Shown piece after piece: positions 38,589 to 51,343 of a stretch of 64,000 nucleotides of DNA. Position numbers and translations under genes: made by a program. The DNA comes from Rallus limicola (Eukaryota > Chordata > Aves > Gruiformes > Rallidae): NCBI GenBank assembly GCA_022605955.1, contig JAKCOZ010000014.1, positions 15,816,001-15,880,000 of the forward strand. The letters are read 5' to 3'. The notes beneath the pieces were generated by a model that saw only the letters and a list, made by a program, of their open reading frames with translations, was not told the DNA's origin and made no database searches. Position 1 is the first letter of the stretch. Every line of letters starts with the position of its first letter.

Positions 38589-41500
38589 GCCAGCAGTTAG
38601 TACTTCATCTCCTATCCTTGCATCTGTGCATTCCCTACAGTAATATTTACCTGTTTCCCAGTTCTTCAGGATTGTTTCATTAATTCAGTGGTGAAAAGTG
38701 AGTCTCAATTTCAGTAAGAACCAGAAGCCTGGCAGTTCTCACCTAATACTTTTAGGCTTCCTACAGGAAGAATATTGGCTCATTTTCAGGTGCCTGGGTA
38801 GGTACTTTAAATAGATGTTTCTCCCACTCCTTTTTTCAGATTTCCTCTGATTGATACTGTGCTATGCATCCCATAGACATGTAGTGATTTGGGCTTTTTT
38901 TCTGGTGTCTTATGTTTTTGAGTAAAATAATGTCTGCGTTTAAAAGTAACATGTTGGCAGTGCAAAAAGGTACCAAAGAATTTATTTTAGGAAGCACATT
39001 TTCTAGCTCTTCCTTCTGTTACTGAGATTCATCATGGTCATATACACTGTATATATTACTTTCAGGCAAAAAACAGCAACAAAATCCCCAAAACGACCAT
39101 CAGAAAACCCCCAACAGCCCCGACATAAAAATCTGGGATATACCACATGTTAACAGAGAAACTGATTTAAATACTTTTGTGCAAGTATGTATCACATTCC
39201 TCTCCTGATGCCATCCAGATATGCATGCCATTGTGTTTTATCCTATAAGCTTTTAGAGTACTGCTATCTTGGATGTAGCTATTAAAAAGTTTTAACACTA
39301 TCCAGCTGTAAACCTGTAAGATGCTGAAATAGGTTGTTAGGGTCTGTATGTAATGCATGGAGAGAATGTCTCCTAATACAGCTGAAGAGTTGTTTTGATT
39401 ATGCTTGGGATCCTGAACTTTAGATAGTGTGAGCACCTTTACATTTTCATTAATGCTAAGCTTTATTGCTTTTTAACCTGGTACGGTGGGACTGTAACTA
39501 TTCTGTGTTCAAATCCATTTGCAGACTGAGTTAGTGTCTATTTGAAAGGGATTTTAGGGAATACGGTGTCTCATCTCCCAGATAGAGATGAATGATCATC
39601 ATTAGAGCTTATTAAAACCTCCTAGATGGTGACAAATGCCATAATTTAAAAAATTATTTTATATTGGAATGACAGTCTTGGTTTGAAGTTCTCAAACTTT
39701 AAGAAAAGTTTTCATGTTCTGAAATACGTCTTTGAAATGTTTCTTTACATGGTTTGTGATAAGACTGTTTGAAGGGAGCAGACTGTTGAGTGGGTTGTAG
39801 TAATTTGATCTATTTTGAAAATACTTTATGTTACACGCAAAGTATCATAACAAAGTTTGTTGACATAACTTGAGACAAAATACTTGAACCTTTCTGAATT
39901 CAAATTGGGGAATGTGCTACATCCACAGGCTTTGCTTCAAATTCCCCTCATGTCCTTCAGGGCTAAGAATGGTAGAGGAGACTGGTTAAGCTCTGTTATG
40001 GGGGGAGAGAATCAATTAATGTGTGCTCTTAATAGAGTACTAGTGAGAATACAGCTCAAAATTTCTTTAAGAGGAGGAGTAATTCTGTTCATGCTCCCTA
40101 AAATGCTGTCAGTTTTTGTCACCTGGCAGGAATCCTGGGTGCTGGGCAACTAGAGTTGCCAGAGTGAGTACTGCCTGATGTTGGCGTGGTGGACCTTTTT
40201 CTGGTGAACATCATGATCACATGATGTGCTTCTAGGGAAGCAGCTAGCTAGTAAAGTGGTGTGAGATCCCCAAGACTCCCCTTGCTTCTTTACAGTACTC
40301 TGCTGTATCTGCAAGTGCAGAACCACACCATGCTCTTTTCTCTAGTTCCTATTTTAATGAAGGGAGACCACATATAAGCGTGTCTGCAAGGTGCAAGGGA
40401 ACAAGCGAGTTAATTCCGCGGTGGTTCGGGAATTACCATAGGTGTAGGTTGAGGACCCATGGTTTAAAACCAGTGTGAGGACACTAACTAGCATTTTGGG
40501 GGCAGTGACAATGAAAGCTACACTGCTAAAAGCATCTTCACTTCTGTGCAGATCAAGGCTCTAATGAATAGACAGAAGGCCCTCATGGTTGGAGATGGGT
40601 CAACATTCTGTCATAAAAGGTCTGATTTCTGGAAATGCAAGGCAACCACAGACTAAACAGCATAATGTGCATTTTGTGCACTGGGTTGCAACATGTTTTC
40701 AAGTATTAATGAGATCTTCCCAGTATTGCATTCTTTCAATTGAGGCAAATGTCAAATTAATACCTTCTTTCTGCACTGAAACTAGACCCAAGCAAAGCAG
40801 AGACATCAGGAGAAAATAAAATTATTCATGCAATTATTTTTTGAGCATGAAATACAGAGTAGCAATTCCAACATGGTGTACTCCTAATAGCAATTTTTCA
40901 AGGAAAAAAAAATTTAAATGGTGGGGAATTGGTGGATCTTATAATGAAATGTAACTACTTAGACAGCATCAGTATTGGCGCTGAAAACAAAAGCTTATTG
41001 ATGTAAAAATACTTGTGGATTTTATGGTATTTTTTCATTTTAAAAATGTGGATTGTATAAATTGGATATATATGTTTTTCCCTATAGTATCTCCTTTGCT
41101 ATCTCAGCAGAATAAACGTAGCCCTGAGAGCAAAACAACAGAGAAATAAATTTTAGAGGAAGAGTTTGCTTTTGCAGAGGAACAACAGGGAAAAAAAAAA
41201 ACCCTGTCCTTGGGCTGGAGCAGAAATGCAGGTGTGGAGGGGGTTTTCTTCTGTGCAGCCCTTCCCAGTTCCCTCCCCACCCCTTACCTCCACTGTGATC
41301 TAATCTATAAACACCCCATCATCCCTGAGCTTCCATTCTTAGTGTCATAGCCGTGGGTGGCTGGAATGCCTTTTCCTTCTGATAAGTGAAGCCTTTGATA
41401 GCTTCCTCTGAAGAAACCTATCTATGTGTTGGACATCTGATATCCATCTGTAAGTGTTCCACCAGAAAGAGACCCCAGATAGATAATACATTCATGAGCA

Positions 41501-44500
41501 AAGGGCCCAGGTGGCTGATTCAGATTTGTCATCCTTCCTCCACTACCAGTAGTGAGAAGGGTCAAGCTTATTGAACACCAGCCATGGAAATATGCCTCCT
41601 TTATCCTCTGAGGTGTATTATTTTCAGAGCAAGGTACAAAGCAGTGTAGTCATGCAGCCCGGACCACATGGGGCAAAGTCTTTTGCTCTTTTGTACAGTC
41701 TCTCCCATAGCGGTTGTACCATTACATACAATTGCTTAGTGGCAGTGGTATAGCCTGAATATCCGTTAGCAATTGCTTCAGTTGTTTTAGAGTGGGATCT
41801 AGGTGTTTGTAAATTAGTAGTGCTCCTTCTTAATGATTTCCAGCAGAGTAACGTGTGTTCCAAAGCAACAGAAGGTGCAACATTCACTAGTATTACTCCA
41901 GTGATGTCACCCATTTCCTGCAATGGGTCTTAGTTTCAGGACCAGGAAATGATGCAAGAAATGCAGAACACTGTGACTGATCTCTGTGTCATCTTCATTG
42001 ACCAGAAGCTTCTTCAAAGCATGATGGTGTATTAATTAACTTTGTTGTGAAAAGGAGGGTGAGAAAGGGCAGAAGGAAGCAGGTGTCTGTTTGCCTAGGT
42101 GCAGTCATATGGACAGTTTAAACTCTTCCTCCCTCCTTCTACAGGTGTTCTCACCAGTAACAGTTGCCATTCTCTTCAGTAAAAGCCACCTGCTTCAAGT
42201 AATTTCAGTGCTTTAACACTGCAATTCACTGCCCTGCAGCAGCTCCCATAATTGCAAAGCTTTCTGTTTTCTGCCTGTGGTGGCTGGACCCCACGGAATA
42301 GTACCACTGGCACTGATCATGTCCTTTCCAGAAGGAACACACTAATTTGAGTGTGCTGGCCTGTCTGACCCCTGTCTTGTCCTTCTAGAAGGCTCAGCCC
42401 CTCTGAGAACAGCTTTCTGTAGCTCAGAGCAAAGCAAAGAGATACTGTTACCTCAGGGGTCTTGGGCCCTGGGCAGCACACATGCTTGTGCCTTGTACCT
42501 CTTCAAGCTGTTCTCAGAGAGATTTTCCATTTGCTAACACGTCATGTGTCTCAGCGTATGACTGTGAGTGTGATGGCCCAACATAGTGCTTGAACTGCCA
42601 GTGAGCCTCAAATTATCTTTCTTTTTTGGTGGGGGAAGGAAGAGAATGAGATCTTTCTCTCAGTTTTTAACCGTTGGGAGAGCATGAGTCATTAGTTCTT
42701 AACATCCTCCTTATTTATGTTGTGAAATAGGAACTGAAGTCAGTTCTTATGAGACTGAAACAAACTCAGTGGATTTCTAACACGTTCAGTGCTATAATTG
42801 CCAGAATTAGAGAGCTCAGAAAAGAGCTACCTGTGGCTTTAGGACTACCATCAAAACACTGCTGATAATAAAAGCAGAAGCTCGTTCCGTGCACACTGGC
42901 AGTGCCGAGCAAACACAAAGCTGCAGTCAGACAGCAGGAAAGGCAGGTAGATGAAACAAAAAGATTTCATTCAAATAATCAAAGACTTGCTAAACAACCT
43001 ATTGGAAAGACTGGTGAGTCTTGAGCTCAGACATTGAATTTAGGTTAAAAGAGAATGAGGTAAAATAAAATACTTTGTTCTGACAAACAAACAAACAAAT
43101 CCTTAAAAATACTATTGTATCTAAAGCAAAAATTTTTATAGCAAGAACTTTTTCTTTTTTTCCCAGCAAAAATGTGTGGCTGCCCTTTTTTGATAGGCTC
43201 CACTGGCTTGTGTAATCAGACATAACTCACAGGTGATGTTAAAATAGAACCAATGCTAATCATTGTTTGCTGTAGGCTCTTTCAAAGAGTCCAAACCTGT
43301 TAATACAACTTTTGCAAATGCAGTTTTTCCTTACTTAATCAGCAGAATGCTTTCAGATGTGGCAATAGAACATTTGCATGTATTTTGTAGCAGCGGGGAT
43401 AGAATGCAAGTAAGATTTATTGTATTTTCATAACAAGCTTTTAAGCATAGAAAGACTTTGACCCAGTCACAGGAGAACAGATTGTGTTCAAACATAGTTT
43501 TGCGAGTGTATTTTATTATATGTGAATTCCTTTAATTGTAGACCTCTCTTGAGAAATATATTTCTGAAAATTGCTTTCAATATAAAAGCATTAACAAAAC
43601 CAAAATAAATAATGATCCTTTAAGAAAAATAAATATTGATGAAAAGACTATTACTTTGGGAGGAAGGTAGTTGTTTCCCCATTTTCTGCTGAAGGTAAGA
43701 TAACACCAAGCCTGCTTGGCTTGCAGATGAGTTAAACTTTTAAATATGGTACCCTTGAAAGCTAACAATATGACTATAAACTTTTAAATAGATAGGAGTG
43801 TAATGTGATGATAGACAACACTTTTGCGTGCTCTTAATGAGAACAGAAACAAAGAGTGCACAAACTTCTCAGCAGGTGTCATTTTCTTTTCCAGCAATCC
43901 ATTTGTTCTCTGACTAATACCAGGGGTAAGATGGTCCATCAAGTTTTGTTTCTGTAACAGCTGAGCCTCTCTGGAAAGATAACCTCATTTACCTTTCTCA
44001 AATCCTGACCTAGAGCCTGGTGGTGGAATGAACATCAATCAGTTCGGTCCACTCTCTGCCTGACATGCCAGATCATTGTCAAGATATGATCTCAACAAGG
44101 AACCCTGGAGTAAGGGCATAGGATAAAAACTAGATTAAAATTGTTCCTACTGTAAGAATATTGCAGCTACGTCAGGCTTTTTCATAGCTTCAGAAACCAG
44201 AGGGGATCCGAATTATGTGTGAACTGGTTTGAGTACAAGGGAATAGGCTATTCCATTTCCCATACAACTGAGAGTAAAGTGCACAGTGAGATTTGATTTC
44301 AAGAGCTCTGGTAACCAGCTTTCAACAGGACGGTCATGTGTCTGTAGTTACAGACTTCTAAATAATGGTTGCATCTGTTACTGGGAAGGTAAAGGAGAAG
44401 AAAAATCTTGTCTCTAAAATTCATTAAAAAAAAATCCCAATAGATTACACTTACTGTGATTTGATAATGAAGCTTTATAAGACTGAATAGAACTTGGTGG

Positions 44501-44587
44501 TTAAGAAAATAGTCTTTGTTGCAAGGTGCTGTGCACTTGCAGGGTGGGTGGGAAGACAAAAATTTAAGTGTGCTGCTAGTGAGATTT

Positions 44588-44644
44588 GGTGGTTGGACCC
44601 GATGATCTCTTGAGTTCCCTTCCAACCCCTGGAGTTCTGTGATG
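44588..44644 (+). mobile_element. CR1 LINE, short 3'-end fragment
   Basis: GGTGGTTGGACCCGATGATCTCTTGAG in short form, followed by TTCCCTTCCAACCCCTGGAGTTCTGTGATG, is the last 55-60 nt of a CR1 element. It covers the conserved GGTTGGAC...GATGATCT box, the CCTTCCAACCC box and the terminal TTCTGTGA. Orientation is sense relative to ANO10. Its 5' limit is uncertain because the flank is not recognisable as CR1. Confidence 0.88.
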
Positions 44645-44900
44645 ACACTGGCATCGTGACTGAGGCTTTGCACATGCTGTGCAGGCTGATGGTGGTGATT
44701 CCTACACCAGGTATGCAACATGATGTGTTGCATGTGCATCTACTGAGGCTTTAATACATTTTGAACTTGAACAAAATCTCTGTGCCTACCGGTGCTGCCC
44801 TGAATGCTCATACTTTATAGTGTATGAGAAATAGTGCTGTGATATATTCCTGCTGTTTCAGTGAGGTGTGTGAGATTCATGCCAAATAGGTAAGTCCTTG

Positions 44901-44901
<1 letters not shown>

Positions 44902-44932
<31 letters not shown>
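44902..44932. repeat. (TA)n microsatellite, about 15 units
   Basis: An uninterrupted run of 31 nt of alternating T and A. A shorter TATATATAT tract occurs at about 45061-45069. Such tracts are often length-polymorphic and can unwind or form cruciforms. Confidence 0.95.
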
Positions 44933-44934
<2 letters not shown>

Positions 44935-46630
44935 ATTTATATTTTTTTAGTCTGGAATGAGATGTAATGGCTTGTCTGAATAATATAGAAAGATTAATAA
45001 ATGTTTTATATGTGTAAATTTTGTTTAAATTCCACAGTGCCTGTGAATACTTTAATATGTTATATATATGACTTAAGTAGCATAAGCTTTTACTGTGTTA
45101 GAGAGTAACCCTTATGCAAATATTTCTCAAACTTTTCATCACGGAGTATTTTGTAAAGGTGGTTTCACAGGCTGTGGCTTCTTGCACTTTCACATATCTA
45201 ATGCTGTACCTTCCCTCAGCATCTAAAGAATTGATATAATTGAAAATTTGTAGAGAGGGATGACTTGTGAAAGGCAAGATAAAAATTAGCACTTTTGTTC
45301 ATTCTGTATTAGTTTCCTTATTTTTCAGTCTGCGTTGTTGACTGGAACGTTTAAGTGAGAGGTGCAGTATTTTAATGGGTTTTTTTGTCATCACAAATAT
45401 GTACAAATAAACCAGGCATGAAGAGCATCACCAATGTATATGTAGATACAGAACATTTTCACCTAATTTACAAGGGACAGCAAAACCCCTCAGTACAGTC
45501 AAGGGGACTGTGTTGCAGAGTGAGAGAGGAGACAGGTTCTAGAGACCTTTTATCTGTCTCCTAATGAATTTGCTCCCTGCATCGTCTTTGCTGATGCTTT
45601 CTGCTGTGACGGTGACCTGAGATTCATTCTGCTAAGGGATCTTTCATTGCAGAGAGCAGTCCCTTGACTGTCACAGACTGGGCCCTATCCTGCATGCCTT
45701 GGATCCCTGTCACACAACCAGCGACAGCGTGTGCAGTCAGCTCACCGACGACTGCTCTGCGCTAGTAATGTCCATTAAAATAGCGTGGTTTTTTCTCTTC
45801 TGTGAAACCTTTCTGTGTTAGCAATGAATTATCTTAAAGCATTTACTTCCCTCTCCATCATCCTCTCATCTAGTTGCAGTTGAGAGTGGGTGGAATTGTT
45901 GCGCTCTCTTCTCCAAAGCTAGACAGAGGAAGACTGCATTGCAGGAGGCTTCAGGCTGTGAATGCCTCTGAAAGCCTCTGGCTCCTGAGGTGTCTTACTG
46001 GGGACACCTGCCTGCCAGGTGGGGTGAGAAATGGACTCTTTGTCAAGTTACTCTCCCCTCGGAGCCACTGAGGTCCCACAAGCTGGACAACATATGGCAG
46101 TGTTTGGATTTTGGCTTGGGGTTTTTATGCCGCTCATAGTTTTCTAAAACAAATTATCAATTCATATTTCATTCACATTATTGTAATTTATGCGTGTTAT
46201 CTGGCAGCTCAGTTTTGTCCACTTGCTCTCTTTTGCTGTTTCTCAAAATTTGTGATAATTCACAATGTAGCAAAATTTGTGCTGTGGAAAACCTTCCAAG
46301 TGAACAGACGGGTGTGAAGCAGCTTGGTCCAACAAAGGTGGTTTTATTTAACTCCAGTGCATTAGATGCTTCTGCAAACACTACATATGTTCATCTGTGT
46401 TAGCTGAAAAGTAATTATGTCTGACATGGGTATGTTTATCAAAATAGACACTGCCCACTTGTTCATAGAGAATTAGAAAATATGTGTTCTGTGTCAACAC
46501 CCATTTCTTAAGGCTTGCTGTATCCAGAACATAAGGAACTTTGCTATGATGTCTTAAAAGATTTTACCCATTACCAACATCTCAACTGATAACTAGGCTA
46601 CATTTAAAGATGGCCTTTGGAGTCTGTGAT

Positions 46631-46700
46631 TTCACAGAATCATAGACTGACACAGGTTGGAAGGGGACAGCTATCTGTCATCCAGCCCAGCTTCCCCATC
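46631..46700 (-). mobile_element. CR1 LINE, 3'-end fragment in antisense orientation
   Basis: TTCACAGAATCATAGACTGA followed by CACAGGTTGGAAGGGGACAG and a TCATCCAGCCCAGC block is the reverse complement of a CR1 3' terminus: octamer end, then the CCTTCCAACC box, then the GATGA box. It is diverged. Similarity fades after about 46700, although the element may continue to about 46800. This is the only recognised copy opposite to ANO10. Confidence 0.85.
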
Positions 46701-49683
46701 TTGTGCTAGCTGGTATATCTGGAGCTCCTTGTGAACTATTTTTAATAGAAGCATTTCCTCCAGAGTGACCCTTTGTCAGAGAGGTTTTGGGGGTTTTCTC
46801 CTTCCTTGCTTTGGAAGATTAAAAGAAATACAAATTCATTGTTTGTTTTCTGGGGCACATTGAATTGTATGTGAGACTTTTCTCTGTGTAAGCATGCCAT
46901 GCATATGTAAAACCAAAAGCCCCACCTCTGCCCCTGGTAGCACTTGTATTTCCAAAGGAACTTGGTTTTATCCTCTCTTAATTTGATCTATAAGATCAGG
47001 AAGTCGGAAAGGAGCTGTGATGCCATACCAGGAAGGCAGGAGACAAAAATGGGGAAGCCTGCAGAGATTAAGCTCTGGTAGTTTTCCTGGAAAACACACG
47101 TTTGTGTAGGAAGAAGTCTGTGTCTACCTTAGGTACATTCATAAGCATGTTATTCCAGTACCAGCAGTCCTTTTTTAATACATGTACAAATGATTCTCTG
47201 GAGTTCTGTGACAGTCAGAACCAACACTTTGTAACTTTTGCTGCCATAATATAGGGGAGATTATTTACTGATACTGAGTCTTACAAGACTCTATTTAGCA
47301 TGGCAAAAAACAGTTAAGGGATGCTTTATTATGTATGTATTTACTAGTGCATGGAAGGTTAGGAGAATTTTTAACCTTCTTATAAAAATGTAATGTGGCC
47401 CACTGGCTGAAATTAGATGTTACATAAAGGAGGCACAATTTTAAGGTCTACAGTGTCCTTCAGCAAGAAAAGGAATGCTACAACTCATTATACTTGGTGC
47501 TAAGGACATGAGTTGAGTATATCCAGATGTCTTAATATAGTCTAACAAGGTTTGGTGGAAAAATGATTTAGCTTTTACGTATGAGAGGAGGTATTTGAAT
47601 TATGATGGAGGTCCTTTTGGCTTCTCTAATATGGGAGTTTGAGTTTCTGTAATTTTATTTTACAGGTTTTGTGAAAAACACGATGGCTTGATTTGATTGT
47701 AGCTTACTAATGATGTTTGCAAATTTGCTTTAAGACAATTAGTCTAATCAAATCATGTGGTTCAGAGCTTTAGCTAAGTCATTTTTCCCTCTATTTATGT
47801 ACAGATGGCCAAATAATGTGAATTGGTGCAGAGTCCTCTCTCTTGGAGGCCAGCTTAGCATTTTGCTAACAAAGTGAAATCAGACTGATCTAAATTTGGG
47901 AAAATTCAAGTTGGCGAGGTTCTTGTAGTTTCTGGTCTTTCACTGTGGCATGGCATGCGACTTGACTTACCTAATCTGTTCCTTCCTTACCACTACAGGG
48001 GAGTATTAGATGCTGAGTGTACTTTCCTGTTCTTTTTTTGTGGGAAGTTGTTGAATCTGCCAAAAGCTGCAAAGTCAGACAACTGTCAGTTCGGTAGTTG
48101 TCAGTAGATGAGATGTGCAGGACTTGGTGGTGATTGATCTCATGACCTGTTGTATCTTCGAAGTATGCTGAGCAGTTAAGATGGCAACACAGCAAGTGAC
48201 ATACATTGTTTTGTTTCTTAAAATAGCTGCGGTCATTTCTATCACCTGGGACTGGGACATCCATCTTCCAAACTCTGTTACGTTGTAGACGAAGAAAATA
48301 CTGCATTCAGGCAGAAGAGGTTTATATCTGTTAATGTATTTAATCATTTTCATGTGTGACTCTTACAGAAAATTGTACTGAAAATGTAATTTAATGGTCA
48401 AGCACTTGCTTCATGACAGGACCTCTCAGAAATACTGAGGTTGAATCTTTCATCTGCTTGGGATCTCCTGAGTTTCAAGGGGACCACTTTGCTTTGGGAA
48501 TTCTGTCCAGCACCTCCAAAACGCATAGCCAAATTTTCTGCAACCCGTGCTTTCTGCACATCTTTCCTTCCTTACTACTGTACACCTTTATTTTCTTAAA
48601 GGCATCTTTATGCTCACAAGATGTTGATTTTTAAGAATACAGGCAGCAGCTTTACCTGAACTAGATGCATTTAAAAGTTCCTGCCTTTCTACTCATGTTT
48701 TGTGTGCATAATGTTTTCCAGCAGACGTTAACCATACTGGGTAGCTTTGAGGGCAAAACTGTTGCACTAAGATAAACATTTGAGTCTGCTGTAATGCGCA
48801 AAGCCTCTTAGCTTTTTTAGGTCAAATTATCTTGCATCCTCTGACTGTGTTTCTAGGAGTGCTACTGCTAAGTGCTACTTCTTTTAATTCAAATTCTGTG
48901 TTGTATTTTTGTTGGCAAGGTTAAAGAAGATACCTCACAATTAAGGTCTTGACTTCAGTGGCAAGAACCAAGATAGTAGTTCTGCTTTCTTACAGCTGGT
49001 ACTTCAGAAGAATGCTCGTTGTATTATACTAATACTACCTATACTTTCTTTCTGTATTCTGCCAGTGTCAATGTAATCATACTGGTGTAAAATGAGGATG
49101 CTCCATTACAACAGCGTGCTAGGAGCAAAAATCTTTGTTGACCAGGATGTCTAGGTTCGACTCATCTACACTTTTAGTTTTCTGAAAGGTTTTTATTTTA
49201 CAAATACAGTTTTCTAGAAGCTATAAATAATTATAAGAAAATAAAAATTTTCACAAACATTATTTACTGCGTAGCTATCCCAGGAAAGACAAATTGAACT
49301 GTTTTTCTTAAGAGCAAAATGCCTTGCTTTTTGCATTGATACCCATCAAGAAACAGAGCACAATTGATAAGAATTTTTTTTTTCATAAGGTATTTTCAAA
49401 AGGTTTAGTTTTGTTTAACAGATGAGTACGACACAACCAGTTTCCCTTCTTCCTCAGCAAGTGCCCTCAGCTAGTATTTCAGCTAAAGACTGGACTGTTG
49501 AGGAGAAACATTTGTTAAAACACGGGTTTGTCCTGCTGTGAAACAGTGGCTGTAGTGTGTGCACAATGTGGTTTTTCTAAAGTTAGGTTTACTGGAGGGA
49601 TATGTGTGAAAATGTCTGAAAACCAGAAACCTCATCTGTTTCCTCTGGTAGCTAACGTGATGCCTTTAGGGTCTGTAATCTGA

Positions 49684-49702
49684 GGGGGGGAGGGAATGAG
49701 GG
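49684..49702 (+). other. G-quadruplex motif
   Basis: Seven Gs (49684-49690), then A, GGG, AATGA, GGG. Splitting the first run as GGG-G-GGG gives four G-triplets with loops of 1, 1 and 5 nt, which satisfies the canonical rule. It is followed by AGGATTG. Confidence 0.7.
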
Positions 49703-50302
49703 AGGATTGTCAGTAGGTTTTTTTTTTAGTATCTTCTTAAAAGCTGGATAGTGAGAGAGTTAGAGAGCAAGAGCTGTCAGATAGTCGAAGATCTGGGAGA
49801 TGATTTGGCTGTCACAGTATATGGAAGTTACATAAGGTGTATAAGCACTTTACATAAGCGCTCCCCGGTGCTCCAGGTCACATGCTGCTCTTCTGAAACT
49901 AACCACTGCCTGCCTGAAACCAGCCCAGTAACACGAGCAGCGTGCTTGGAAAATGGACATCTTACCTTACTTCTACAGCAGTGGGCAGCATGTTTGCATG
50001 AGATACATGTACGAGTATATTGAGAAGTAATGTAATGATCTGTAAGAAGAACAGGATCAGATGTCTGTAAGAAATTAATCAAATTTTCTTTTGACTAAGT
50101 ATCAGCTTAAAAGAGCAGACCACATAGGGCCCAGCAGGCAGGACCAGCTGTTTATATAATAGTCCAAATAATCATTTCTTTGCATTTGGAAAGGAGAATT
50201 GCAGCTCAGCTTTTGCTAGCTTTTTCGATACTGCTAGTAAAAATCTTCTCTAGGTTTGTAGAGCTGCTGCAGCTCTCCTGCACATAGACACGTGGATATT
50301 TA

Positions 50303-50330
50303 GGGGGGTGGGGAGGAGGGAAGGTGAGGG
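50303..50330 (+). other. G-quadruplex motif
   Basis: G6, T, G4, AGGA, GGG, AAGGTGA, GGG gives loops of 1, 4 and 7 nt. This purine-rich block sits about 600 nt after the motif at 49684. The G-rich strand is the sense strand of the ANO10 pre-mRNA. Confidence 0.7.
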
Positions 50331-51268
50331 AAAAGTCTGCTGAGGCCTCTCTAATCCATCATAATTTAACATGAAGACCGAAATGTGTTTGATGATGATG
50401 AACTTCTTCCACCCTCTAAAGCACATTTTAATGGTCGCAATAAGAGCTCGACTCTTCATGCCTCGGTCAGATAGCTGCAGCACCTTCTTGACAGTCTGCC
50501 AGATTTAATTTATATTACAGGTTAAATGGTTGAAATCACTGTATTTAGTAGCTGGAATAACAGACAAGAGGTCTACAAAATGTTGTCTTCTCCTTAAGTT
50601 ATTGGAAAGATTGAATTCAACTCACAAACTCGCTCAAAGGTGGGGGAACTGGCAGAATACTGTCATACATATGTCATGGTGCCTTTGCAAGGAACTTGAG
50701 TTCATCCAGTTGTTCTAGTACACAGATGACATGTCCTCTCTGTGGGTTCCAGAGGCCAAATGTTGACAGAGCATTACGATGGTCACTGTCCAGGCAAAGC
50801 AGGAGACCAATCAGTTCCTCTCTGTTCAGGAACATTTTGCTTTGGATTTGGGACATTGGCCATTAGGCTGAAGCCTCTGTACCTGTCAAATATCTAACAA
50901 AACAATATATTTTTGGGGTTAGAGATATCTCTTGGATGTTGCATCCTGTAATCACAGTGGCCTTAAAAATCCCAAGAAAAAAGGGTATGCCTGAGGTTCC
51001 ATGACCACAATGCAGATTATACTAATCCTCTGCTAATATCTAACTCCAGCCTATAGCCCAGTTACCCCTTCTGCCTGATAACCTTCAGAGAACTGCAGTT
51101 GGGATCTGCGTTCAAACCCTGCCTCGCTGTACCTGGCATGTTACAGTAGGGTTAATACGGTTCGTTGCCAGAGCAAGGGGCAGTTCAGCCATCGGTCAGA
51201 AATTTCTTCTCCATGAAACAAAGAACAACATTTTGTGTCGACTGACTTGCAAAGTAAAAGGAAGGAAA

Positions 51269-51343
51269 TTCTGTCTGCTGGCTGTCTAATGTTAATCACT
51301 AGCCTCCTGCGAAAAGCTTTCTGCTATTTCTGTCTGCTGGCTG
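51269..51343. repeat. Spaced 16-nt direct repeat in a GC-richer block
   Basis: TTCTGTCTGCTGGCTG occurs exactly at 51269-51284 and again at 51328-51343, an offset of 59. The surrounding 51150-51700 segment has more CpG and CTG-type sequence than the rest of the intron. No coding frame with known motifs spans it. It could be an imperfect 59-bp duplication or two factor-binding sites. Confidence 0.8.

Larger units (their letters stand above)
36942..46630 (+). other. Intron downstream of the ANO10 exon, first part
   Basis: Non-coding AT-rich sequence after the GTAAGA donor. It contains two sense-strand CR1 3' fragments, a (TA)n tract, an (ACAA)n-like tract at 43083-43098, and one candidate cryptic 3' exon at 38481-38588. 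Open frames near 37882-38223 and 44299-44739 on the minus strand run antisense through the CR1 pieces and are not genes. No other exon was recognised. Confidence 0.7.

Noticed and set aside
44299..44739. 146-codon minus-strand open frame
   Set aside because: It runs antisense through the CR1 fragment at 44588-44644, and the rest shows no motif. It is a chance frame.
47186..47215. TTCTCTGGAGTTCTGTGACAG resembling a CR1 terminus
   Set aside because: The GGTTGGA and CCTTCCAACC boxes are absent upstream, so the likeness to the octamer end alone is not enough.
49154..49164. tRNA B-box-like GGTTCGACTCA
   Set aside because: No matching A box, acceptor stem or cloverleaf could be built from the upstream 60 nt.
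51105..51122. Second B-box-like sequence (GTTCAAACCC)
   Set aside because: The flanking sequence does not form an acceptor stem or anticodon arm, so it is not a tRNA gene.
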